This document shows, piece after piece, positions 53,457 to 63,164 of a stretch of 64,000 bases of DNA. Positions within the stretch are counted from its first letter, which is position 1. Each line of letters starts with the position of its first letter. Origin of the DNA: Bacteriovorax sp. Seq25_V (GTDB lineage Bacteria; Bdellovibrionota; Bacteriovoracia; Bacteriovoracales; Bacteriovoracaceae); assembly GCF_000447795.1 (NCBI RefSeq), contig NZ_AUNI01000008.1, positions 40,155 through 104,154 on the forward strand, written 5' to 3'. A model generated the notes under the pieces. It was not told the DNA's origin and searched no databases. It was given only the letters and a program-made list of their open reading frames with translations. Position numbers and translations under genes: made by a program.

Positions 53457-54155
53457 TTAGGCTAGTTGAATAATTTTATAACCTTCTCCATATACAGATT
53501 TAATCGCATAGTTGGAAGGTTTAATTTTTCTTCTAATCGAACTAATGTAAGTATCAATCATACGATCATTGACCTTGTGGTTATCCGGCGCGATATGATT
53601 AAGAATTGATTCTCTTGAAAGAACTCTTTGAGAGTTTTTAAGAAGTAGGTGAATAATTTTAAACTCACTCGAAGTGAAGTGAATTTTATCTCCACGAATA
53701 AGAACTTCTTGTGATGGAATATTTAAAGAAATATCTTCGTACTCAACTACTTCAAGCACAGATTCAGTTTTTAAATTTGAGAGAACTGTTTGGATAATCG
53801 CTCTAAGCTCTTCTGTTTCAAAAGGTTTTTCCAGATAGTGTACGGCTCCTAGCTTGTAACCAGTGATTCTAGAGTTTGCACCTGTTTTAGAACTTATAAA
53901 AATAATTGGTGTATTCTTTAACTCTTCAATTGATTTAATCTGACTACAAAGTTCGTATCCACTTTGATCATCAAGCATGATATCTAGGATAATGAGATTT
54001 GGTTTAAGTTCCCATGCCTTGGCAAGTCCTTCTTCCGCTGTTCCAACACTTACAACTTCGTACTGAGGGTCTAGTACCTTGGAAACTAATAGTCTGATAT
54101 CTTGGCAGTCATCTACTAGTAATACTGATTGTCGCATGCTCATGCTTTTCTCCAT
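53457..54155 (-). CDS. OmpR/PhoB-type DNA-binding response regulator
   Basis: 232 residues. Receiver domain with DD at 15-16, phospho-acceptor Asp58 (LIILDIML), Ser in FISSK and Lys in LEKPF. The winged-helix output domain begins near 135, with the family features FTSSEFKIIHLLLKN, VLSRESILNHI and VDTYISSIRRKI-like text (reads MIDTYISSIRRKI), ending VYGEGYKI. A transcription factor of a two-component pathway; no histidine kinase gene is adjacent, so it is an orphan here. Confidence 0.92.
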   Translation of the reverse strand: MEKSMSMRQSVLLVDDCQDIRLLVSKVLDPQYEVVSVGTAEEGLAKAWELKPNLIILDIMLDDQSGYELCSQIKSIEELKNTPIIFISSKTGANSRITGYKLGAVHYLEKPFETEELRAIIQTVLSNLKTESVLEVVEYEDISLNIPSQEVLIRGDKIHFTSSEFKIIHLLLKNSQRVLSRESILNHIAPDNHKVNDRMIDTYISSIRRKIKPSNYAIKSVYGEGYKIIQLA

Positions 54156-54264
54156 TCTTTAACAATATTCAATAAAAATTATAAATCATTTTTTCTATTG
54201 CGCTAGCTCTTTTTTTGTTAATTGAGTAAAATCAATAACTTATATGATAAGTAATAATATTCTA

Positions 54265-55191
54265 TCAAATGAAATTGTTTATGTTTTCACACACTAAATT
54301 GGCCATATCTATTCTCGCTTTTACTGTGGCCGAAGCGATATGAGGCATAATCAACACGTTAGATAATTGAAACAACTCATGTTCTGGCGAAAGAGGCTCT
54401 GGAGATGTCACATCAAGGCCCACAGAGTGTAAATGGCCTTCCTTTAGCACTTTTACTAGGGCATCCTGATTAATAACTTCACCGCGCGCCGTATTGATTA
54501 GAATAGCGTCAGCTTTCATTTGGCGAAGCTCGTTTTCTCCAATCAGTTCACGGGTGTCATCAGTGAGAGGACAGTGAATCGAGATAATATCTGAGTCTTT
54601 TAAAAGTGTCGTAAGGTCAACTCGCTTTGCTGCAAACTCTGGCTTCTCGCTTGGGCCAAAATATGAAACTTCCATCTCAAGCCCTTTGGCACATAGGCGA
54701 GCAAACTCTTGACCAATCTTTCCTGGGCCAATGATTCCAAGCTTAAGTCCCTTAAGTGATTTTCCTAGAAAACCCATTGGCTCCCAGCCTCTCCATTTTC
54801 CTTGCTTGGCATTTTCATATGCTGGAATTATTTTACGAGCACACGCTAGTAGTAGAGCGAATCCAAGTTCGGCAGAGGCATCGGTTAGCACATCCGGAGT
54901 GTTAAAAACTTTTATTGCTCTATTTTCACATTCTTTTAAATCAATATTATTAATCCCAACTGCATACTGGGAAATCACTTTAAGCTTAGGGCATTGGTCG
55001 AGAAGATTCTTATCAATCTTGTCACTTAACATTGTGATGAGAGCATCCGCTTGCGATGCTTTTTTTACTAGAATATCATAGCTAATTGGTCCATCTCTCT
55101 TGTCGTCCCAGACCTCTAGTGAGTGTCCAGAGTCAAGTAATAGCTTGAAAGAAGCATCAATAATTGTTTTAGTACAGAATATGTGGGCCAT
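54265..55191 (-). CDS. D-2-hydroxyacid dehydrogenase (glyoxylate/phosphoglycerate type)
   Basis: 308 residues. NAD-binding LGIIGPGKIGQEFARL, the ILINTARGEVINQDAL signature with catalytic Arg, acidic residue in GLDVTSPEP and His in MPHIAS are all canonical. Length fits glyoxylate/hydroxypyruvate reductases rather than SerA with an ACT domain. It is much closer to the family consensus than the cluster protein at 3983-4870. Monocistronic, cytoplasmic. Confidence 0.9.
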   Translation of the reverse strand: MAHIFCTKTIIDASFKLLLDSGHSLEVWDDKRDGPISYDILVKKASQADALITMLSDKIDKNLLDQCPKLKVISQYAVGINNIDLKECENRAIKVFNTPDVLTDASAELGFALLLACARKIIPAYENAKQGKWRGWEPMGFLGKSLKGLKLGIIGPGKIGQEFARLCAKGLEMEVSYFGPSEKPEFAAKRVDLTTLLKDSDIISIHCPLTDDTRELIGENELRQMKADAILINTARGEVINQDALVKVLKEGHLHSVGLDVTSPEPLSPEHELFQLSNVLIMPHIASATVKARIDMANLVCENINNFI

Positions 55192-55292
55192 AGATGTTTG
55201 ACCTTGTTAAAAAAATCAGGTTGCTAAATTTTGGTTTTATTGAAATCATATAAGTCTAATTCTTTTATTTATCATTTGGCAAGGAGGCCTTA

Positions 55293-56651
55293 ATGAAACA
55301 TATTATTGGAACGACTGCGCGTTTTGCAGTTACTCTATCTCTTCTTAGTGGTTTTGCAACGAATGCTGCTACTATTGCAATTATCGATTCTGGTACAGAT
55401 ATGAAACATGAACTTATTGCTCCAAAGGCATGGGTTAATGATCTTGAAATTCCTGATAACGGACGTGATGAAGACCGCAATGGTTACCAAGATGATATCC
55501 ATGGTTGGAACTTTGCTGAATCAAACAATCAAGTAATCGATTATAAATACCTTGGCACATTAAATGACGATATTCGTAAGTTCTTCACGGTACAAGCGAA
55601 AGCGATTAAAGGAACTGTTACAGAAGAAGAACTAACTTGGATGAGAACTATCGTGAAAAACGAGGAGTTCATTAAAAGAATTTCTATCTATGGTAACTTC
55701 ATGCACGGAACACACGTTGCTGGTATTTCTGCAATGAAGTCTGATGATGCAAAAATCCTTGCTGTGAAACTTATTCCAACAGAAGTGAAACTTCCAGGAC
55801 AAAAAATTGCTGAAGGTGCAGATAAAGGTTTCGTAGAAAAACTTGTTTACAAGGCGATTGATTTCTTAGCTGTTCAACAAATGACGATGATGGAAGAAAT
55901 CGGTTATTACGTAGATGGACATAAAGCACGTGTTGCCAATGGGTCTTTTGGTACTGGTTATCCTCAGGCTAAGATGATTGTTGAAACTGTTTATAAACAA
56001 GTACTGAAAAAAGAACCAGCACCGGAAGATGTTGAAAAGTTTGCAAAGTACTTCATTAATGCTCTTGTAAAAGAAGGAATCAGAATGCCAAAGGCCGCAC
56101 CAAATACTCTATTTGTATTTGCCGCTGGTAATGATGGTCTTGATAACGATACATACCCAACAAGTCCAACTAACGTACAAGCTGATAATGTTATTTCTGT
56201 TGCAGCTACAATTGATTACAATGCAATCGCTCCATTTTCTAACTATGGAAAAACGATGGTAGACGTTGCTGCTCCAGGTGTTGCAATTAGATCAGCAGCT
56301 CCAGGGAATGAGTACATTCAAGTATCAGGTACATCTCAAGCAGCGCCATTTGTTGCTGGTGTAGCAGGAAAAATTCTTGATACAAACCCAGAGCTTTCTC
56401 CACTTGAGGTTAAGAAAATCATCATGGGAACAGTTGATAAGAAAGACTTCCTTACAGGAAAAGTTATTACAAACGGTATTGTAAATCTTGGACGTGCAGT
56501 AAGAGCTGCAGATATTTCAAGATCATCTTCTGTTGATGAAGCGATCAAGATCTCTCTAAACGAAGTCAATGATGTTCCAACATCAGAGTCTGTCTTGAAG
56601 CCAGTTATGGTTCCAGGAATGATTCTTCCTCTACCATCACAATTTAAATAG
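55293..56651 (+). CDS. Exported subtilisin-like serine protease (S8)
   Basis: 452 residues, signal peptide about 1-25. Catalytic Asp32 (IAIIDSGTD), His138 (MHGTHVAG) and Ser348 (SGTSQAAP). The Asp-to-His distance is about 105 residues, unusually long because of a helical insertion around 70-130. The active-site Asp lies only about seven residues after the signal peptide, so there is no N-terminal propeptide. GGAGGCC precedes the ATG. A strong terminator follows. Different subfamily from the protease at 51313-52752. Confidence 0.9.
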   Translation: MKHIIGTTARFAVTLSLLSGFATNAATIAIIDSGTDMKHELIAPKAWVNDLEIPDNGRDEDRNGYQDDIHGWNFAESNNQVIDYKYLGTLNDDIRKFFTVQAKAIKGTVTEEELTWMRTIVKNEEFIKRISIYGNFMHGTHVAGISAMKSDDAKILAVKLIPTEVKLPGQKIAEGADKGFVEKLVYKAIDFLAVQQMTMMEEIGYYVDGHKARVANGSFGTGYPQAKMIVETVYKQVLKKEPAPEDVEKFAKYFINALVKEGIRMPKAAPNTLFVFAAGNDGLDNDTYPTSPTNVQADNVISVAATIDYNAIAPFSNYGKTMVDVAAPGVAIRSAAPGNEYIQVSGTSQAAPFVAGVAGKILDTNPELSPLEVKKIIMGTVDKKDFLTGKVITNGIVNLGRAVRAADISRSSSVDEAIKISLNEVNDVPTSESVLKPVMVPGMILPLPSQFK

Positions 56652-56656
56652 AAATT

Positions 56657-56687
56657 AAAAAGGGCACAAAATGTGCCCTTCTATTTT
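56657..56687. terminator. Bidirectional terminator
   Basis: AAGGGCAC / GTGCCCTT perfect 8-bp stem with a 5-base loop, a T-rich tail rightwards and an A-rich left flank. It serves the subtilase gene and the convergent Arg/Tyr-rich gene. Confidence 0.85.
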
Positions 56688-57425
56688 TTAGTAGTCGTAT
56701 TTTTCTGCACAGAAGTATCTGTTGTCCCACTCATAATCATTAAGATCATCTCTAACGTCGGCGCACATATCGTACCCCATTGCACATGAGTAAGAGTAGA
56801 ATGTTCTTTCAACTCTATTTGTGTAGCTATCAACTAGTTCATAGTCACAGTTGTCATAATAGCTATATCTGTGTGAATAACCATTATATACATAGAATGG
56901 GTAATCATTGTAATAGTAATAACCGTTTGAATAACCAACAGTTATTCTTAGCCATCTGTTTTGATATACATAATTTCTATAGTTTCTTTGGTAGTCGCGT
57001 GAGCTATAGTATCTCGTCGTATGATGAGTGTATGTTCTGTTTGGCACATGTCTGTAAGAATTGTATCTTGGACTTGTTCTATCGTAACGACTTGTTCCTC
57101 TTGTGTCGTAACTCCCGTCACGTGATCTTCCCGTGTCGTAGTTTGGACGTGTGTCCCTATTGTAGTCATTGTATCTTGTTGAACCAGAGTTTCTGTTTCT
57201 ATCTCTGTCTCTGTTTCTGTCTGAAGTATATGTTCCTGAACGTGGGCTTGTTCTGTCGTAACGACTTGTTCCTCTTGTGTCACAACTTCCATCTCTTGAA
57301 TTACAGCGTGAAACTGATGAATTTCTACTTCCCGAGTTATTTCCTCTATTTCCTCTGTTATTTCTTTCCTGTGCTTCGACAGTCATTGAAAATACCAAGA
57401 GTGCAAGCAATAAAACCTTATTCAT
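56688..57425 (-). CDS. Exported Arg/Tyr/Asn-rich low-complexity protein with internal repeat
   Basis: 245 residues from the ATG at 57425; GGGAGGA lies 3-10 bases upstream, inside the text an earlier ATG would translate. Signal peptide about 1-18. The mature chain is extremely rich in Arg, Tyr, Asn, Ser and Asp. Two 20-residue repeats (57240-57299 and 57066-57125) differ by one residue, Cys versus Tyr. The C-terminal half is Tyr-dense (for example GYYYYNDYPFYVYNGY) with four Cys. No domain was recognised. Composition suggests a cross-linkable or adhesive surface protein, or an RNA/polyanion binder. Confidence 0.72.
   Translation of the reverse strand: MNKVLLLALLVFSMTVEAQERNNRGNRGNNSGSRNSSVSRCNSRDGSCDTRGTSRYDRTSPRSGTYTSDRNRDRDRNRNSGSTRYNDYNRDTRPNYDTGRSRDGSYDTRGTSRYDRTSPRYNSYRHVPNRTYTHHTTRYYSSRDYQRNYRNYVYQNRWLRITVGYSNGYYYYNDYPFYVYNGYSHRYSYYDNCDYELVDSYTNRVERTFYSYSCAMGYDMCADVRDDLNDYEWDNRYFCAEKYDY
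57066..57125 (-). repeat. 60-bp coding repeat, copy 2
   Basis: Encodes the second 20-residue SRDGSYDTRG...RTSPR unit of the Arg/Tyr-rich protein. The protein sequence matches the copy at 57240-57299 at 19 of 20 residues and the DNA is nearly identical. Confidence 0.85.
57240..57299 (-). repeat. 60-bp coding repeat, copy 1
   Basis: Encodes the first 20-residue unit of the Arg/Tyr-rich protein, with Cys where copy 2 has Tyr. Confidence 0.85.
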
Positions 57426-57677
57426 AATTCCTCCCATTAGTTATTGTTCTGGTAGTACAATGTTTAAAAACAAGATAAAAGATTTTTTTCTCGTGCTGTC
57501 TTTTTCTTCAAATTCTTACTTTTTATTTAATTGTGAAATCTTAGGCTAAGTAGCTAAATCTTATGAAGATTGTCTGATATGGCCTTAATATTCTTACAAG
57601 TAAAAAAATGATATGGTGCAAACTGCTACTAGTTTTCCTGTGGTTGCTGTGTTTTTTGGTCTGTCATATCATTTAGT

Positions 57678-58406
57678 ATGGCAATAAAAATAACCCTCCT
57701 GATTCTTATTTCTTTGGCCTTACAAGCAAGGCCTTTGAAGGTCGGTTTTTTTGAACTGATTCCTCATACCTATGGTGATCAACATAAGAAGGTTGGTGGA
57801 CCAATCATTGATTATTTTAATAAGGTTATGGCCGAAGTCGCTACTGATAGTGTTGATATCAAATTATTACCTTTGCCTCGCCTTATTACAAAACTCACTA
57901 AGAAGGAACTTGATATTGGTATTTTTCTTGCCAAGAATCCAAAACGTTTAAATGCGTTTGATTATCCTCGTATTGCTCTTTATGACATGGTTCCTTCAAT
58001 TATTGTGTCTAAGAATTTTAAAGGTGATAGATATAACTTTGAAGATATTAAAATTTGTGTTTGGGAGGATGGTTATCTCCCTGAGCAGTTTAAATCACTA
58101 AAGAATAGTCTTTTTAAAATGACAGGAGAGCTTATTACTCAACGATGTCTTGAAATGATGAAAAATAAGCGAGTAGATGCTTTCTTTTCTCCTGACCATT
58201 TGTCATTAAAATATCATCTAAAAAAAATGAAGCTTCAAAATGACTATAAAGTTATACCTGTCGTTGGTGATCCAATAGGCCTGTATACAGTTTTTTCTAA
58301 AGGGCACGAAAAGTTGATCGAAAAACATGAAACGGCCTTAAAGAAAGTAAAAGAACAAGCTCGTTATGAAGATGAGTTTTATAAGTTTCTTGATTCTCTC
58401 GATTAA
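57678..58406 (+). CDS. Periplasmic substrate-binding-like protein
   Basis: 242 residues with a short signal peptide (about 1-17, ending LQA). The sequence PLKVGFFELIPHTY...GGPIIDYFNKVM and LDIGIFLAKNPKR matches the periplasmic binding fold of amino-acid-type (SBP_bac_3) proteins, with the hinge region ICVWEDGYLPEQF. No ABC transporter genes are adjacent, so it may be a ligand-sensing or orphan binding protein. Ligand unknown. Confidence 0.78.
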   Translation: MAIKITLLILISLALQARPLKVGFFELIPHTYGDQHKKVGGPIIDYFNKVMAEVATDSVDIKLLPLPRLITKLTKKELDIGIFLAKNPKRLNAFDYPRIALYDMVPSIIVSKNFKGDRYNFEDIKICVWEDGYLPEQFKSLKNSLFKMTGELITQRCLEMMKNKRVDAFFSPDHLSLKYHLKKMKLQNDYKVIPVVGDPIGLYTVFSKGHEKLIEKHETALKKVKEQARYEDEFYKFLDSLD

Positions 58407-58457
58407 TAAGTACCTGCTTCTCATTGACTTTTGAATTATTACTTAACAAAATAAGAT

Positions 58458-59145
58458 ATGCGTCTATATCTATTTTTACTTCTTTTTGTCGTGACTTCCT
58501 GTGGTCTAGGTATGGATCTCCCTGAACATGATGATCGATTTAATCCTATTGTAAACCAATTCAGAGAAGATATGCTTTTTTTTTGGGAATAATAGAAAAG
58601 TTGGAGAGGTGAAAATTGCCTTTCATGATCCAACGGATACCTTAAAAGTTTTTAATTTATTTCCTATACATTCAAATGTTAAGAATCCAGCTACAGTTGT
58701 TGCTGTGTGTGTTATTATTGGAGAGTCTAGTAATGATCTCGTAAAGGTTGGGGCCAAAATTATAACGGGTAAAAATTACGGAAATAAATATATCTTTGTT
58801 GATCCTGATTATGAATTTAAATCACTGGAAGAAGTAGAGTTGATTCTCTATCATGAATTAGGACATTGTTTGTTAGATAAAGAGCATGATGATACGTTTG
58901 TAATGCAAACAAGCAAATATCAATCAAGCTTTGGTGATTTTAGGTATTTTCATCTCAAGGAGTTTTTTACTGCTACTACTGATAATGTGAATTCTTTATC
59001 ACTAAAAAATCGAATACAAGAGACAGATGAACTTGTCTTTTATACAAATTATTTTGCATTCGATAGTGAAGTCGATTATCAACTATATTACTCACCGACT
59101 GAGGATGAATATTTTAGATATTCGAATGCCACTTTAGTTGAATGA
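58458..59145 (+). pseudogene. Lipoprotein metalloprotease-like gene split by a frameshift at a T9 tract
   Basis: The first frame starts at 58458 with a lipoprotein signal (LLLFVVTSCGLG; Cys15) and stops after 44 codons at 58592. Removing one T from the run of nine (58576-58584) joins it to the frame that runs to 59145. That frame contains the zinc-protease motif LYHELGHCLLDKEHDD (HExxH with a further acidic/His). The joined protein would have 228 residues. A GTG at 58609 could start a 178-residue fragment, but without export. Either an inactivating indel, a sequencing error, or slippage/phase variation at the homopolymer. Confidence 0.8.
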
Positions 59146-59764
59146 GCTTCTTCATTCCAGCTTCTTCGAATCGTCCATCGGCCTTTGTGACCTGTCCCTC
59201 ATTGAGGCTTAGAGAGTGTCCCATTTTACTATAAGCTTCCTTGATTTCATTCTCAGGTACATAGAATGGAGGACCAAATTCTTTAGGGCCGTCGTGCTTA
59301 TAGGTAAGAATGAGTAGGTGAGTGTCTCTTGTTATAAGAAGATTAATCTTTTCAAAATACTTCACTCTTAAGTCACTCGGTAGGGCCACGATACATGCGC
59401 GGTCATACAGAAAGTCGATGTGTCCTATTTCATGCTTCGTCATTTCAAAGAAGTCGCCGAGGTAGTAGTGAAGATCTCCTGCGCGGTAAATTTCATGATG
59501 AGTATTTTTTTCTATTTGAAAGTTAATTTTATTTTCTTCAAAGAATTCTTTGGCAGCAATAGGGGAGAGTTCATTGGCAATGACAGTAGCTCCGCGTTCT
59601 AGGAAGTAGATAATATCAAGACTTTTTCCTGCAAGTGGAATCAGTACAGTTTTACCTTTTAAATCGATATTTTCAAAATGCTCGACCATAGTCTTATTAT
59701 AAGCACTTTGATGAAACCCAATTCTTTTTTCTTTCCAGGCCTCAAGCCACAACTCTTTTTCCAT
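59114..59764 (-). CDS. Thiopurine S-methyltransferase-like (TPMT) methyltransferase
   Basis: 216 residues from the ATG at 59764, with TTTGGAAA upstream. The opening WLEAWKEKRIGFHQSAYN matches the TPMT family consensus (W...W..GxIGFH). Motif I is LIPLAGKSLDIIYF, followed by YDRACIVALP and a C-terminal ELKWHSN-like end. TPMT-type bacterial enzymes methylate thiols, selenium/tellurium compounds or thiocyanate-like substrates. It begins 14 bp downstream of the nrdA terminator's U tract on the same strand. It overlaps the metalloprotease gene by 32 bp. Confidence 0.88.
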   Translation of the reverse strand: MEKELWLEAWKEKRIGFHQSAYNKTMVEHFENIDLKGKTVLIPLAGKSLDIIYFLERGATVIANELSPIAAKEFFEENKINFQIEKNTHHEIYRAGDLHYYLGDFFEMTKHEIGHIDFLYDRACIVALPSDLRVKYFEKINLLITRDTHLLILTYKHDGPKEFGPPFYVPENEIKEAYSKMGHSLSLNEGQVTKADGRFEEAGMKKLIQLKWHSNI

Positions 59765-59777
59765 GCTATTTCCAAAT

Positions 59778-59804
59778 AAAAAAAGGGGAGAACAATGTCT
59801 CCCC
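59778..59804 (-). terminator. Intrinsic terminator of nrdA
   Basis: GGGGAGA / TCTCCCC 7-bp stem with a 6-base loop and, on the minus strand, seven U. It ends 14 bp before the start of the TPMT-like gene. Confidence 0.88.
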
Positions 59805-59827
59805 GATTTATAATATATCAAATCTAA

Positions 59828-62191
59828 TTAAGATCCGCACATCTCACAGTTTTCTGGATTCTCTAAAGAGCATACCATTGCAGCTGCATTCTCCTCAGTC
59901 GTCTTTGCTGGAGTATCATTTTGAACAGTAAACTTAACAGCGTTAACTGCAGCTCTTGTTCTTAGGTAGTACATACCAGTCTTAAGACCTTTCTTCCATG
60001 CGTAGAAGTGCATTGAAGAAAGTTTTCCAAAGTTTGGCTCTTGCATGTGGATGTTCAGTGACTGACCTTGGTCAATATAAGGTCCACGACCAGCTGACAT
60101 GTCGATTACATGCTTTTGCTTAACTTCCCAAACTGTTTTGTATAGAGCTTTTAGCTCTTCAGGAATCCTTGCAATTGATTGGATTGAACCATTGTTAGCG
60201 ATAATTTCATTTCTTAATGAATCATCCCAAATTCCTGCTTCGATTAAATCTTTTACTAGGAACTTATTAACAACAGCAAATTCTCCAGAAAGAACACGTC
60301 TTACATAGATATTTGAAGTGATCGGCTCAAAACACTCATTATTCCCAAGAATCTGTGATGTCGATGCTGTTGGCATTGGAGCAACAAGAAGTGAGTTTCT
60401 TACTCCATACTTTTTAACTTCGGCTTTTAGCTCTTCCCAGTTCCATCTTCCAGAGTGAGCTTTGTGGTTCCACATATCAAACTGGAAAATGCCTTGGCTC
60501 ATTGGAGAACCTTCATAAGTTTCGTATGCACCCTCAACAGCTGCAGCATCTTTAGAAGCTGTCACGGCCGCGAAGTAAATTGTTTCAAAGATGTCATTGT
60601 TTAGTTGAAGAGCTGCATCACTTTCAAAAGGAAGTCTCATCATAAAGAATGTATCTTGAAGACCTTGAACACCTAGACCAATTGGACGGTGTCTCATGTT
60701 AGAGTTACGAGCTTCAATTACTGGATAGTAATTAACATCGATAATTCTGTTAAGGTTCTTAGTCATACGGTAAACGATTCTAAATAGTTCCGCGTGATCG
60801 TATGTTCTAACTCCATTTTCTTCTTTAACAAATCTGTTAAGAGCAACTGAAGCAAGGTTACAAACCGCAACTTCATCTGGTGCTGTATACTCAAGAATTT
60901 CAGTACAAAGGTTTGAAGATTTAATTGTACCAAGATTCTTTTGGTTTGATTTCTCGTTCGCAGCATCTTTGTAAAGCATATATGGAGAGCCTGTTTCAAC
61001 TTGTGATTCAAGAATTGCAAACCATAGGTCCTGTGCTCTAATTGTTTTCTTCGCTTTTCCTTCTGTTTCATAGCGAGTGTAAAGCTCTTCAAATTTTGCA
61101 CCATAAGTATCAGCAAGACCTGGACACTCGTGTGGACAAAATAGTGACCACTGTCCATCTTCTTCAACTCTCTTCATAAATAAGTCAGGTGTCCACATAG
61201 CATAGAAAAGATCTCTTGCTCTTTGCTCGTCTTTACCTGTGTTCTTTTTCATTTCTAAGAAATCGAAAACATCCGCGTGCCATGGCTCAAGATAGATTGC
61301 AAATGAACCTTTTCTCTTTCCACCACCTTGGTCAACATATCTTGCAGTATCGTTAAATACTTTAAGCATTGGAACGATACCATTACTTGTTCCGTTAGTT
61401 CCCTTAATGAAAGAACCTTTAGCTCTGATGTTGTGAATCGAAAGACCAATCCCACCAGCTGATTGAGAAATTAAAGCCGTTTGCTTTAATGTATCGTAAA
61501 TACCATCAATAGAATCATCTTTCATTGTTAATAGGAAACATGATGATAACTGTGGCTTAGGCGTTCCAGAGTTAAACAGAGTAGGAGTCGCATGTGTGAA
61601 ATATTTCTCACTCATAAGATCATATGTTTCAATCGCAGAATCAAGGTCATTCATGTGAATACCAACAGATACTCTCATAAGCATTTGACCTGGTCTTTCT
61701 ACGATATTTCCATTCATTCTAAGTAGGTAAGACTTCTCTAGCGTTTTAAATCCAAAGTAGTCATAGTTGAAATCTCTCTTGTCATCAATTGCAGTATCAA
61801 GTCTTTCTGCATTTGCCATAACAACATCGTAAAGTTCTTTAGAAACTAGAGGAGCGTGCTCACCAGTTTTTGGATTCACAAAGTTATACATCTCTTTGAT
61901 GTTTTCAGAGAAGCATCCACGAGTTGCTTTATGTAGGTTTGATACAGCAATTCTTCCCGCTAGCGTATTGTAGTCTGGGTGCTTCGTCGCTAGGTATGCA
62001 GCAGTTTCAGCAGAAAGTTGATCAAGCTCTTTAGTTGTAATTCCATCATAGATTCCCTCAATTACTTTTTGTGTAATAAGTGTTGAGTCGATGTGGTTTG
62101 AATCTAGACCAAAAGTTAGTCCTTCAATTCTATCTGTAATCTTATCAAATTTTAATGGTTCTCTTTCGCCACTTCTTGTTAATACGTACAT
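59828..62191 (-). CDS. nrdA: Class Ia ribonucleoside-diphosphate reductase, large subunit
   Basis: 787 residues. N-terminal ATP cone ([21 protein letters not shown], about 5-90). Catalytic loop with the NLCTEI motif (Asn, thiyl Cys and Glu), first-strand Cys in SSCFLL and the C-terminal redox pair CEMCG. It reduces ribonucleoside diphosphates together with the NrdB radical subunit and is allosterically regulated by dATP/ATP. The eukaryote-like sequence (for example [13 protein letters not shown]) matches its partner. Only 4 bp after nrdB, one operon. Confidence 0.97.
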   Translation of the reverse strand: MYVLTRSGEREPLKFDKITDRIEGLTFGLDSNHIDSTLITQKVIEGIYDGITTKELDQLSAETAAYLATKHPDYNTLAGRIAVSNLHKATRGCFSENIKEMYNFVNPKTGEHAPLVSKELYDVVMANAERLDTAIDDKRDFNYDYFGFKTLEKSYLLRMNGNIVERPGQMLMRVSVGIHMNDLDSAIETYDLMSEKYFTHATPTLFNSGTPKPQLSSCFLLTMKDDSIDGIYDTLKQTALISQSAGGIGLSIHNIRAKGSFIKGTNGTSNGIVPMLKVFNDTARYVDQGGGKRKGSFAIYLEPWHADVFDFLEMKKNTGKDEQRARDLFYAMWTPDLFMKRVEEDGQWSLFCPHECPGLADTYGAKFEELYTRYETEGKAKKTIRAQDLWFAILESQVETGSPYMLYKDAANEKSNQKNLGTIKSSNLCTEILEYTAPDEVAVCNLASVALNRFVKEENGVRTYDHAELFRIVYRMTKNLNRIIDVNYYPVIEARNSNMRHRPIGLGVQGLQDTFFMMRLPFESDAALQLNNDIFETIYFAAVTASKDAAAVEGAYETYEGSPMSQGIFQFDMWNHKAHSGRWNWEELKAEVKKYGVRNSLLVAPMPTASTSQILGNNECFEPITSNIYVRRVLSGEFAVVNKFLVKDLIEAGIWDDSLRNEIIANNGSIQSIARIPEELKALYKTVWEVKQKHVIDMSAGRGPYIDQGQSLNIHMQEPNFGKLSSMHFYAWKKGLKTGMYYLRTRAAVNAVKFTVQNDTPAKTTEENAAAMVCSLENPENCEMCGS

Positions 62192-62195
62192 AAAA

Positions 62196-63164
62196 TTAAA
62201 ACTCCGCGTCTAATGTAAAGTTGTTAAGTGATTTTTCTGATTTAACTCCTGCCTTTTGGTATTCAGAAACACGTTTTTCAAAGAAGTTTGTCTTACCTTC
62301 AAGAGAAATTAGCTCCATCCAATCAAATGGGTTTGTCGAGTTGAAAACTTTGTCACATCCTAGTCTATCAAGCCAGAAGTCACACACGTATTCGATATAT
62401 TGAGTCATCAGGTCAGCATTCATTCCAATCAGTGACACTGGAAGCGCTTCTGTAATAAACTCTTTTTCGATCTCAACGGCCTCAGTCATAATTCTTGTAA
62501 TAGCTTCTTTAGATGCTTTTTCTTCATCAGAAAGCAGTGAGTGCATAAGTACTGCGAATTCACAATGTAGACCTTCGTCGCGAGAGATAAACTCGTTCGA
62601 AGTACAAAGACCAGACATTAATCCACGCTTCTTAAGCCAGAAGATTGAACAAAATGAACCAGAGAAGAAAATACCTTCGATAGCTGCAAAAGCAACAAGT
62701 CTTTCTGCGAATGAGTTTTTAGAAGAAATCCAGTTCAGTGCCCATTTCGCTTTTTTAGAAACACATTCAAAGTTTTCTACTGCATGAAAAAGCTTATCTT
62801 TTTCAGCAGCGTCTTTTACATATGTATCAATTAAAAGAGAGTAAGTTTCACTGTGGATATTTTCCATCGCAATTTGAAACCCATAGAAACATCTTGCTTC
62901 TGGGATTTGTACATCGTTGTAAAATCTTTGAGCTAAGTTCTCGTTAACGATTCCATCACTTGCTGCAAAAAATGCAAGAACATGCTTAATGAAATGTCTT
63001 TCATCGTTGTTTAACTTTTCCCAATCAGAAAGGTCAGGTACTAGGTCAATTTCTTCAGCAGTCCAAAAAACCGCCATGTGATTTTTGTACATCTCCCATA
63101 CTGAGTGGTACTTAATCGGAAAAAGAACAAATCTATCTTCATTTGGAGCTAGAATTGGGTCCAC
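62196..63164 (-). CDS. nrdB: Class Ia ribonucleoside-diphosphate reductase, small subunit
   Basis: 322 residues from a GTG at 63164 behind a perfect AAGGAGG site, in preference to upstream in-frame codons. Di-iron and radical residues are in place: [16 protein letters not shown] (Glu, His and the radical Tyr), and [11 protein letters not shown]. Segments such as [21 protein letters not shown] closely resemble eukaryotic R2 proteins. Forms the tyrosyl radical used by NrdA. First gene of the nrdBA operon. Confidence 0.97.
   Translation of the reverse strand: MDPILAPNEDRFVLFPIKYHSVWEMYKNHMAVFWTAEEIDLVPDLSDWEKLNNDERHFIKHVLAFFAASDGIVNENLAQRFYNDVQIPEARCFYGFQIAMENIHSETYSLLIDTYVKDAAEKDKLFHAVENFECVSKKAKWALNWISSKNSFAERLVAFAAIEGIFFSGSFCSIFWLKKRGLMSGLCTSNEFISRDEGLHCEFAVLMHSLLSDEEKASKEAITRIMTEAVEIEKEFITEALPVSLIGMNADLMTQYIEYVCDFWLDRLGCDKVFNSTNPFDWMELISLEGKTNFFEKRVSEYQKAGVKSEKSLNNFTLDAEF

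Noticed and set aside
56780..57427. 215-codon Cys/His-rich frame antisense to the Arg/Tyr-rich gene
   Set aside because: Its odd composition is the mirror of Arg and Tyr codons on the other strand. The minus-strand frame has a signal peptide and a strong ribosome site.
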